DNA of 64,000 bases, taken from positions 3,398,268 to 3,462,267 of the forward strand of contig NZ_CP045202.1 of the NCBI RefSeq assembly GCF_016864195.1, in the 5' to 3' direction. This DNA is from Dechloromonas sp. TW-R-39-2 (GTDB lineage: Bacteria; Pseudomonadota; Gammaproteobacteria; Burkholderiales; Rhodocyclaceae). This document shows, piece after piece, positions 47,136 to 54,564 of this stretch. The position numbers and the translations under genes are program-made. Below the pieces are notes generated by a model. The model was not told where the DNA came from. It did no database searches and saw only the letters and a program-made list of their open reading frames with translations. Position 1 is the first letter of the stretch; each line of letters opens with the position of its first letter.

Positions 47136-47152
47136 AGCAGAAAGCATGCCAA
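47136..47152 (-). promoter_or_regulatory. Sigma-54 promoter of glnA
   Basis: On the minus strand TTGGCATGCTTTCTGCT has GG and GC exactly 10 bases apart and fits the -24/-12 consensus (TTGGCAC-N5-TTGCT) closely. Transcription would start near 47126, about 65 bases before the glnA ATG. Confidence 0.9.
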
Positions 47153-47214
47153 AGACTCACGGAACAGCTTTACATTTTGCCACAACGAGATGCGTGATTT
47201 AAGCAAAGAATGCG

Positions 47215-47231
47215 CGCACGCAATTGGTGCA
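47215..47231. promoter_or_regulatory. NtrC-type binding site, promoter-proximal
   Basis: CGCACGCAATTGGTGCA is a near-palindrome fitting TGCACC-N5-GGTGCA in at least one strong half. Its centre is near -97 from the predicted glnA start and 31 bp from the next site. Confidence 0.7.
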
Positions 47232-47245
47232 GAAACAAGTCTTCG

Positions 47246-47262
47246 CGCACCGTTATGGTGCA
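47246..47262. promoter_or_regulatory. NtrC-type binding site, promoter-distal
   Basis: CGCACCGTTATGGTGCA matches the NtrC palindrome in all but one position. Its centre is near -128. It overlaps the stop codon and last codons of the CDF transporter gene. Confidence 0.8.
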
Positions 47263-48425
47263 ACCGTGCACGCAAGTCTAATTCGGCTGATGGTTGAGCC
47301 ACTTTTCAGTCGTCCAGCCAACGAACGCTCGATCTCGATCAGGGAATTCAGCCCGGCAAATCCGGCGTGATCGAAAAACACCTCGACCTCGACCCGACCG
47401 TTCAGATAATGCAACAAAACCCTGAGCGGCGGCGGCAAGCCGTCCAGCAAGGGCATCACCTCTTCAAGCAAGGCTTCGCGCCCCGGCAACCGGGAAGCGG
47501 AAAGATCCGGATCGATATCATCCTCGGGATCAATGTGCACAAGCACATCCAGCACTTCCGGATGGGCCAGAAGAACATTGGCGCGGGCGGTTTCTGCGAT
47601 TCGATGCCCTTCCGAAACGCTGATCCGCGAATTGACCATGACGTGCGCGTCGACCAAGGCCTGATGGGCCATGCGTCGGGTACGTAACTCATGCAAGCCG
47701 AGGACGCCCGGTGTGGCAACCAGGGTTTGGCGGATAGCCTCAACCTGGACTTGATCCAGACCGGTATCGATCAACTCCTTGAGCGCCCCCCAGGCCAGTT
47801 CGCCCCCCATACGCAAAATCATGAAACCCATCAGCGCGGCAGCCAGCAAATCGAGGAAAGACCAGCCCAGCAAGGCACCGCCGATACCGACCACCACGAC
47901 CAGTGCCGAAGCGGCATCGGCGCGGGTATGCAGCGCATTGGCAATCATCAGTTGCGAACGCAGGCGCTCGGCGACGCGAATCAGGTAACGGTACAAACCT
48001 TCCTTGGCCACGACGGTGGCGATTGCCACCCAAAGCGCGGAAAGCTCAACCGACGGCAAGGCCTCGATGTGCTGCAAGCGCATGCCGGATTCCCAAAGGA
48101 TGCCGCCACCGATCAAGGCCAGCGAAGCACCGAGAATCAGAGTCGCCGCCGTTTCGACCCGGGCGTGCCCATAGGGATGCGCCTGATCGGCAGGATGGGC
48201 ACTTTGTCGACTGGCATAGATGACCAGAAAGTCCGACAGCAAATCCGAAAACGAGTGCAGACCATGAGCGACCAGCGACTGCGAATGAGCCAACCAGCCG
48301 ACAATCAGCTGAATCACCGTCATGACGAAGTTGACCGCAACACTGACCCAGGTCGCGCGCTGCGCCTCACTGGCGCGGTCGACGGCACTTGCCGCCGGAA
48401 AATGCTCGGAATGTTCGTGCGCCAT
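47253..48425 (-). CDS. Cation diffusion facilitator transporter with C-terminal extension
   Basis: 390 residues from MAHEHSEHF, longer than the usual 300. Six membrane segments, the metal-site patterns HGLHSFSDLLSDFL and HTRADAASAL (H-x3-D), and the cytoplasmic domain after about residue 210 (VEAIRQTLVATPGVLG...HELRTRRMAHQALVDAHVMV). The last 90 residues (from about 300) are an additional domain with no recognised match. It exports Zn, Fe or similar divalent ions; the metal is unknown. Its 3' end contains an NtrC-type site for glnA. Confidence 0.9.
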   Translation of the reverse strand: MAHEHSEHFPAASAVDRASEAQRATWVSVAVNFVMTVIQLIVGWLAHSQSLVAHGLHSFSDLLSDFLVIYASRQSAHPADQAHPYGHARVETAATLILGASLALIGGGILWESGMRLQHIEALPSVELSALWVAIATVVAKEGLYRYLIRVAERLRSQLMIANALHTRADAASALVVVVGIGGALLGWSFLDLLAAALMGFMILRMGGELAWGALKELIDTGLDQVQVEAIRQTLVATPGVLGLHELRTRRMAHQALVDAHVMVNSRISVSEGHRIAETARANVLLAHPEVLDVLVHIDPEDDIDPDLSASRLPGREALLEEVMPLLDGLPPPLRVLLHYLNGRVEVEVFFDHAGFAGLNSLIEIERSLAGRLKSGSTISRIRLACTVAP

Positions 48426-48472
48426 GTCCTCTGCCCTATACTGTCGGACCGGAATTTTAGCAGCCAAATATT

Positions 48473-48925
48473 ATGGGCAAGTTAACTGAGATCATCCTGC
48501 TGGCACAGCAACGCGCCCAAGCCATGGGCGCTTCCTACAAGGGTGCCCTGACGCCCATAGAGGCTGCCGAGTTTTTGGCACTCTCCCCCGAAGCCAGGCT
48601 GGTCGACGTCCGGACCCGGGCCGAATGGGATTGGGTAGGCCGCGTTCCACAAGCCATCGAAATCGAATGGAATCAGTATCCCGGCGGCACGCGCAATCCG
48701 GACTTCATGGCTGAACTCAAGCGCCAGCTTTCCCCCGGTTCGCCGATCCTGTTTCTCTGCCGCAGCGGAGCACGCTCCGATGGTGCGGCCAGCGCAGCGA
48801 CCGAAGCAGGCTACGACCAGTGCTACAACATCCTGGAAGGGTTTGAAGGCGACAAGGATGCCCACGGCCATCGCGGACAGCTTGGCGGCTGGCGCCATGC
48901 CGGCCTGCCGTGGACGCAAGGCTGA
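48473..48925 (+). CDS. Rhodanese-domain protein
   Basis: 150 residues, single rhodanese domain. Substrate-domain signature ARLVDVRTRAEWDWVGRV and active-site loop LCRSGARSDGAA with the catalytic Cys; a C-terminal part, YNILEGFEGDKDAHGHRG, is longer than in GlpE. Cytoplasmic sulfur-carrying enzyme, physiological acceptor unknown. Divergent from the CDF gene. Confidence 0.92.
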   Translation: MGKLTEIILLAQQRAQAMGASYKGALTPIEAAEFLALSPEARLVDVRTRAEWDWVGRVPQAIEIEWNQYPGGTRNPDFMAELKRQLSPGSPILFLCRSGARSDGAASAATEAGYDQCYNILEGFEGDKDAHGHRGQLGGWRHAGLPWTQG

Positions 48926-48931
48926 CCGCAG

Positions 48932-49690
48932 CTAGCCGGTCAGCCCCTTCAGGCCGGTATAGATCGACATGAGCGTTGTGCATAAAGCAACAGCAGCACT
49001 CCCCAAGTCACTCCAGCGAGTCATCGAGTCGGTCAGTCCGCTATTCCCCAAGCCACCAACCCCGGCCGTCCGCAAACGGGCTAAAAACTGCTGGTGTTTC
49101 TGAAAGCGTCTGTCCGACCAGCGGAACAACCACAGCCCGGTAATAAAACTCAGGCCGATACTGGCTGCAAACTCGATAAACTCGCGCACTTCAACCGCAT
49201 CCTGCGGCCACAAGGGAACCTTGTCGAGCCACGCGGTAATCCCGCTCATGCCGAATACGGCAAGCACTGCCACCAAAAAAGCCAGTAGCACACCAGGCAA
49301 AAGCGGAAGACGGGCCGCACGGGCAAATGCGAAGCCAAATGGCAAGGGTAGCAGCAGGGCAAAAACGCGCAGATAGAGAACCTTCGCGTCATAAACAAAG
49401 ACCATCAGCCATTGACCGAGGAGTAAAAGCAACAATGGCAGGAGCAGACAGGCAACGGCCAGTGACAGATTCCGGCCCGGCGTCGGAAATGATGCTTCAG
49501 CCGGCATCGCAACAACCGTCACCCCTGCCTGGACAGGAGAAACAGTCTCGGCCGGCGCACGGGATGCGAGTTCGGCTTCCAGTTGGGAAATCCGCTCCAG
49601 CAACGGTTTGACGAGAAACAGATCGCGCTGGCAAACCGGGCACACCAGAGCTTCGTCGGCAATTTCCGAAGCGCAGTACGGACACTTCAT
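48932..49690 (-). CDS. Zinc-ribbon membrane protein in CHAT cluster
   Basis: 252 residues. The N-terminus is a zinc ribbon (MKCPYCASEIADEALVCPVC), then a short coiled coil (PLLERISQLEAELASR), then at least four membrane segments (about 75-160) and one further hydrophobic segment, ending with a soluble basic tail. No family known to me. Its ATG shares one base with the stop of the exported protein before it (TAATG), so it is coupled to the CHAT cluster. Confidence 0.72.
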   Translation of the reverse strand: MKCPYCASEIADEALVCPVCQRDLFLVKPLLERISQLEAELASRAPAETVSPVQAGVTVVAMPAEASFPTPGRNLSLAVACLLLPLLLLLLGQWLMVFVYDAKVLYLRVFALLLPLPFGFAFARAARLPLLPGVLLAFLVAVLAVFGMSGITAWLDKVPLWPQDAVEVREFIEFAASIGLSFITGLWLFRWSDRRFQKHQQFLARLRTAGVGGLGNSGLTDSMTRWSDLGSAAVALCTTLMSIYTGLKGLTG

Positions 49691-50133
49691 TATTTGACCA
49701 CGTTCAGCGTCATCACCACCTGGCTGCTCCGCCCTTCACTGTCCTGAACGATAATTTGAATCTGGTGCTCGCCGGGCGGCGTTTCTGCACCGGGCAGGTC
49801 GAGGCCCGCCTCGCTCAAACCCGGTTTGACACGAGCCAGCAGGTCGACCGGCTTGGCCTTGAGGTAGATGACCTTGGTCGCCGCCGCATCGATCTTGGCC
49901 CCGCCTCGCGCCTCGAAAGCCACTTTCAGATCAAAAGGCGAAGTCAGATTAGTCAGATCGGGGGTCAGAATCTTGATCGCCGGCCCGCGCGTAATTCCTC
50001 GTGTCGCCAGCACGCCTGCCCCGGCGGGCAATTTAGCTTCATCGGCCTTGATCAAGGTGACCGCCTCGGCAGAAAACGCCAGCAACATACCGACCAGAGC
50101 GACCCCGGCCATTTTCAAATTGGATTCAGACAT
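49690..50133 (-). CDS. Exported protein with beta-sandwich-like C-terminus
   Basis: 147 residues. A signal peptide (MSESNLKMAGVALVGMLLAFSAEA) precedes a mature protein of 123 residues. The end, GEHQIQIIVQDSEGRSSQVV, has the pattern common at the end of Ig-like or cadherin-like beta sandwiches. No Cys. Ten bases after the CHAT gene, and overlapping the next gene by one base. Function unknown; it could be a partner or a substrate of the CHAT protease. Confidence 0.7.
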   Translation of the reverse strand: MSESNLKMAGVALVGMLLAFSAEAVTLIKADEAKLPAGAGVLATRGITRGPAIKILTPDLTNLTSPFDLKVAFEARGGAKIDAAATKVIYLKAKPVDLLARVKPGLSEAGLDLPGAETPPGEHQIQIIVQDSEGRSSQVVMTLNVVK

Positions 50134-50143
50134 TCACTTTTCC

Positions 50144-53100
50144 TCAATCGCCGACCAAAACAAATGGTGCCCAGAATAGTGGATGAGCATAGCTGAAAAC
50201 CGGCTTTCCCGTCTTGGCATCCACCTTGCCCGCACCATCGACCATCCCGAGCATCGCCTGGCGCAAAGCCTCGGCCTTGCCCAAAGCTCGATCCGCCGAC
50301 TGGCGACGGAACAAATCGGTCATCAAACCGCGAGCAGCCTCGGTTTCGACTGGCCAGTTCGAAACCAGCAAGGCGCGCGCGCCAGCATAGAAAAAGGCTC
50401 GCCCCAGACCAGAAACGGCTTCACTGCCCGAACCTTCTCCTGCCGCCGTATTGCAGGCGGACAAAACCACCCAGTCAGCATTGAGCTTGAGCGAGAGAAT
50501 TTCTTCCTGGGTCAGCAAACCATCCCCGCTGCCGCCGCTAACCCCCGGCGCACTCAGCGCCAGAGCGGGCTGGGTCAAGCCATTCAGCTCTCCCGGCACC
50601 AAACCATGCGTCGCAAACATCACCACGCGCCGATTGGCCAAGTTGGCTGAAAAGACAGTTTTTTCACTCGCCCCCTGATGCAGAAAAATATCCGTTGCCG
50701 GGTCGGCGCCAAGTGTCTTGGCAATTTCACGGATTTCCAGCGCGGTATCGGGCAAGCGTGGCAACAGGGCCAACTCGGCTGAATCAACCGACTGGGTATG
50801 CGGTGCGCTACGCAGACGCAGGGGGACACCGCGCATCGCCACCTGGCTGGGTGCCGTTTTTTTATCCGCCTCACTGGCTTGTGCTTCGCTGAAATAAGGG
50901 TCGCCAAAACCGATGAACGGCAGCCGGTCCGGCGCGCCCGGCGGCAGACGCCGCAAACTGGCCAGAGCGGTCACCGAGGGAAGCTGGGCAACAGCCACCT
51001 GACGCATCAACCATGGAACCTGGCGGTAGGATGAAAAAATCACCCCGCCCTTGCCGGGTTTCGACGTTTCTGCCGTCACCAGCAAAGAAAGCGGTAATTG
51101 CCCCAACTCGCCATGCGGCACGGCGAGCAGCGTTGTTGCGCCCTGAACCAACTCAGCCACGGGAGCAAACAGCGATTGATAAAGTTGATGCGACAAGACC
51201 GTATCAAACTCGGGAATTTGCTCGACTGTCGGCGCCTCGGCATCCAGCGCACGACGCAGCTTGGTCACCGCCGCAGCCATCGTCGCCCGATCAGTCGGCA
51301 AGGCGGCAAACCGACTGCGTCCATCGGCGGCAATCGCCCAGACATGGGCATCGCGCCGGCCGAAATACCAGGACAGCAGCACCTCCCCGGGCTGAAGCAT
51401 TTTGGCCACATCGGCCATGTTGACCGCGGGAGGATCAACCAGCCGGGCGTAATCGGGAAAGCGCTGGCTGATTTCCTTTTTCAGGCGCTCCCGGTTTTGC
51501 TTCAACCCCTCGATATCCTGCCGGATTCTTGCCTGGATCACCGGCAATTGCTGTTCAGGCGGCGCAGAGAGCAACTGGCTGAGCAAGTCGTTCAGGGCAT
51601 TTCCGCGGCGCTGCGTGTCCTGTTCCTCACGCGCCAGCTGAGCCAGATCGGGATCCTTGATCGCAGCCCGTGCGGCACTCCGCGTCAATGCCCGCTGAAC
51701 GGAACTGCCTCGCGCCAAATCAGCCATCACGAAGGCATCGTTGGCGGCATCGAAGCCGGACGGCAAACCGGGACGCCCCTGCATGTCGGACAACAAGCGG
51801 ATGTAGCGCTCCAGAATACCAACCAACCGTTGCTGACGCCGCATACTGCCGGTCTCTGCTTCGCTATCGCTACGCACCCGCTCGACCAGGACAGGCAGCG
51901 CCAGACGGAAAGCCGCCAGCGCCCCCGCCTGCTCCCCGCGGTCAGCCAGCGCCATGGCGTAAAACGCCCGGACCTCGGAAGTCCTCAACGCCCGTTCGCC
52001 AAGCTGTTTGCTCAAACGCTCAAGCATTTCTGCCGCCATTTTTTCTGCCGGGAGCGGCTGACCGGTACGCAGCAATGCCTGAACCACATCCAGGTCACCG
52101 CGCAAAACCTGGGCAGCCATTTCTGGCGATCCCTCAACCGCCTTGCGCATACGTTCATAAAGCGCAAGCGCCTCGGCATCGTTGCCCAGCGACACCTGAG
52201 CAGCGAGATTGGCACGCAACGCGCCGAGCACGGTCAGGGAGTGAGGCGCGGCACCGCTGGCCAGGGCTGAGGTCAAGGCAGCCTCGGAAAGTTTGGCCGA
52301 TTCAGCATAACGCCCCTGCTCGGCAATGATCCCGGAAAGCACCCGCAAACCGCGACCAACATCGGGAGACGAACGACCTGCCCGTTTCAACGTGTGTTCC
52401 AAGGCAGTTCGCGCCATCGACTCTGCCTCGACCAGCTTGCCCTGGGCCAGCAACACTTGCGCCAGACCGCGCTCGATGCCTTCGCTGCCCTGCTTCATGT
52501 TTTCAGCGGTTGGCGCATCGCGACCTGCGGCGCGAATGGCTGGCAGATCCTGCAACGCCAGAAGGTTTTCGCTCAAACTTTTCCGATAAGCCCCTTCGGC
52601 CTCGCGCATTTTGCCGGCCATCGAAAAATAATCGCCACGCGCCTTTTCAAAGGACGACAACCAGAAGTGCGACCAGGTAGACCAGCCACGACCATTCCGC
52701 AAACCGAGCAGCACCGACTCCAGCTTGGCCAGGTTTTGCTGGGCCATTTCGAAGTCGCCCAATTGCGATGCCAGGCTGACGATCTGGCTGTAGGCTCCGG
52801 TCAATTGCCCTTGCGACGATTGAGGCACTTGCTTGATCGCCTCTAGCGAATAATGCTGCGCCGCCAGGAAGTTGCCTCCCTGGCGCTCGGCCATCGCCAG
52901 CGCCCGCATCGCACGAGCGTATTCCGGCGCCCCCGTCTGGCCATACTCGACGGCCAGACGAAAGTCGCTGATCTGTTGCTGAACCTGCCCCAGTTCCGCG
53001 GCAGCCTGGCCGCGTTTCCAGTAGAAATCGAACAGGGCGGCACGTTCGGAAGTTTCGGGCGGACGCGCCTCGGCTGCGCTGCGTAACTGACGGACCAGAT

Positions 53101-53278
53101 CGTCATGCTGGCGATAGTCGGCCAACATCCGGGTGATGTCATTGATCGAACGGGGCGGCGGACGCACGGCAAGCTCGTCGATTTCAGCACTGACTGACGG
53201 CTCACCGGCATTAGCAGCGAGGGATACGGCCAGAAGCGTCGCAATCAAACAGCGATGATAGAATCGTTCCCCAAGCAT
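50144..53278 (-). CDS. Exported TPR-CHAT protease
   Basis: 1044 residues from MLGERFYHRC, with a strong GGAGAGG ribosome-binding site and a signal peptide ending near ANA (about residue 24). Helical TPR-like repeats fill residues 50-650. The C-terminal CHAT domain (about 690-1040) has the catalytic His891 in FATHGLVPG and Cys942 in LSACNTAAGEG, so it should be an active caspase-like peptidase outside the cytoplasm. First gene of a three-gene cluster with an exported protein and a zinc-ribbon membrane protein. No CRISPR or effector genes nearby. Confidence 0.88.
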   Translation of the reverse strand: MLGERFYHRCLIATLLAVSLAANAGEPSVSAEIDELAVRPPPRSINDITRMLADYRQHDDLVRQLRSAAEARPPETSERAALFDFYWKRGQAAAELGQVQQQISDFRLAVEYGQTGAPEYARAMRALAMAERQGGNFLAAQHYSLEAIKQVPQSSQGQLTGAYSQIVSLASQLGDFEMAQQNLAKLESVLLGLRNGRGWSTWSHFWLSSFEKARGDYFSMAGKMREAEGAYRKSLSENLLALQDLPAIRAAGRDAPTAENMKQGSEGIERGLAQVLLAQGKLVEAESMARTALEHTLKRAGRSSPDVGRGLRVLSGIIAEQGRYAESAKLSEAALTSALASGAAPHSLTVLGALRANLAAQVSLGNDAEALALYERMRKAVEGSPEMAAQVLRGDLDVVQALLRTGQPLPAEKMAAEMLERLSKQLGERALRTSEVRAFYAMALADRGEQAGALAAFRLALPVLVERVRSDSEAETGSMRRQQRLVGILERYIRLLSDMQGRPGLPSGFDAANDAFVMADLARGSSVQRALTRSAARAAIKDPDLAQLAREEQDTQRRGNALNDLLSQLLSAPPEQQLPVIQARIRQDIEGLKQNRERLKKEISQRFPDYARLVDPPAVNMADVAKMLQPGEVLLSWYFGRRDAHVWAIAADGRSRFAALPTDRATMAAAVTKLRRALDAEAPTVEQIPEFDTVLSHQLYQSLFAPVAELVQGATTLLAVPHGELGQLPLSLLVTAETSKPGKGGVIFSSYRQVPWLMRQVAVAQLPSVTALASLRRLPPGAPDRLPFIGFGDPYFSEAQASEADKKTAPSQVAMRGVPLRLRSAPHTQSVDSAELALLPRLPDTALEIREIAKTLGADPATDIFLHQGASEKTVFSANLANRRVVMFATHGLVPGELNGLTQPALALSAPGVSGGSGDGLLTQEEILSLKLNADWVVLSACNTAAGEGSGSEAVSGLGRAFFYAGARALLVSNWPVETEAARGLMTDLFRRQSADRALGKAEALRQAMLGMVDGAGKVDAKTGKPVFSYAHPLFWAPFVLVGD

Positions 53279-53332
53279 TTTGCCTCTCCTAGGCGCCGTC
53301 ACTCTGGCAGCTTAACCTTCGAAAAGAATCCA

Positions 53333-54433
53333 ATGCAAGCCGATCAACCGCTCGTTTTCGCCCCTTTCAACAAGCTTTCCGATGAAGCCTGCCAGGAACG
53401 CATTCGCGTTGCCCGTGCCAAGCTTGGCAAGAAGGCTGTCATTCTCGGCCACCACTATCAGCGGGCCGATGTTTATCAACACGCAGACCTGACCGGCGAC
53501 TCGCTCAAACTGTCGCGCCTGGCCTCCCAGACGGATTCCGAATACGTCATTTTCTGCGGCGTGCATTTCATGGCCGAAGTCGCCGACATCATGACCGCCG
53601 CCAACCAGACCGCCATCCTGCCCGACCTCGCCGCCGGCTGTTCGATGGCCGACATGGCCAACCTGGCCAAGGTTGAACGCTGCTGGCGCGAACTCGGTGA
53701 AATCCTGAACGCCGAAGAGGAAGTGACACCGGTCACCTACATCAATTCAGCGGCCGACCTGAAAGCCTTTTGCGGTGAACACGGCGGCATCGTATGCACC
53801 TCGTCGAATGCAGGCACCATCGCCAAATGGGCTTTCGAACGCCGTCCGAAAGTTCTGTTTTTCCCCGATCAGCATCTCGGTCGCTGGACGGGCCATCAGA
53901 TGGGCTTTGCCATGGACGAAATGGTTGTCTGGGACCCGGACCTGGAATACGGCGGCCTGACACCGGCGCAGATCAAGAAAGCCCGCATCCTGCTGTGGAA
54001 AGGCCACTGCTCGGTGCATCAGATGTTCCAGAAATCGCATATCGACGCCTTCCGCGCCAAATACCCGGAAGGCAAGGTCATCGCCCACCCAGAGTGCAAC
54101 TTCGAAGTTTGTGCCGCCTCTGATTACGTCGGCTCGACTGAACACATTGTCAAAACCATCAAGGAAGCGCCGGAAGGGACCCGCTGGCTGGTCGGCACCG
54201 AGTTGAATCTGGTTGATCGCCTGGCCAGCGAAGTCCTGCCACAAAACAAGATTGTCCAGTTCATGGCCACCACGATCTGCATGTGCTCGACGATGCAGCG
54301 CATCGACCCGCAACACCTGGCCTGGACACTGGAAAACCTGGCGGAAGGCAAGATTGTGAACGCCATCAAGGTTCCCGAACACGAAGCCAAACTGGCCAGG
54401 CTGGCACTTGACCGGATGCTGGCCATTTCCTGA
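53333..54433 (+). CDS. nadA: Quinolinate synthase NadA
   Basis: 366 residues from ATG 53333. VILGHHYQRADVYQHADLTGDS at the start, plus AGCSMADMA, HPECNFEVC and TTICMCSTM with the three Cys ligands of the [4Fe-4S] cluster. It condenses iminoaspartate with DHAP in NAD synthesis. Divergent from the CHAT gene by 54 bp. No nadB or nadC adjacent. Confidence 0.96.
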   Translation: MQADQPLVFAPFNKLSDEACQERIRVARAKLGKKAVILGHHYQRADVYQHADLTGDSLKLSRLASQTDSEYVIFCGVHFMAEVADIMTAANQTAILPDLAAGCSMADMANLAKVERCWRELGEILNAEEEVTPVTYINSAADLKAFCGEHGGIVCTSSNAGTIAKWAFERRPKVLFFPDQHLGRWTGHQMGFAMDEMVVWDPDLEYGGLTPAQIKKARILLWKGHCSVHQMFQKSHIDAFRAKYPEGKVIAHPECNFEVCAASDYVGSTEHIVKTIKEAPEGTRWLVGTELNLVDRLASEVLPQNKIVQFMATTICMCSTMQRIDPQHLAWTLENLAEGKIVNAIKVPEHEAKLARLALDRMLAIS

Positions 54434-54443
54434 GCCCAAAAGC

Positions 54444-54486
54444 CCCGGCCCTTTGTCCGACAAGCGTTTCCGGAACAGGGGCCGGG
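54444..54486 (+). terminator. GC-rich hairpin after nadA, possible terminator
   Basis: CCCGGCCC (54444-54451) pairs with GGGCCGGG (54479-54486) over a 27-base loop, followed by TCTT only. Could end nadA transcription before pelA, but the U-run is poor. Confidence 0.45.
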
Positions 54487-54564
54487 TCTTGAAAAGTGAG
54501 GGACAGCATTGCCGACACAGAAATTTTACGGTTTAATATTCTATTGTCATAAAGCCCTCGCAAT

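Noticed and set aside
48932..53278. Link of the CHAT gene to a CRISPR III-E type system
   Set aside because: No repeats, no Cas genes and the CHAT protein has a signal peptide.
54508..54537. TTGCCG and TAATAT as a promoter for pelA
   Set aside because: The spacer is about 19 bp, too long for confidence, though the region is AT-rich.
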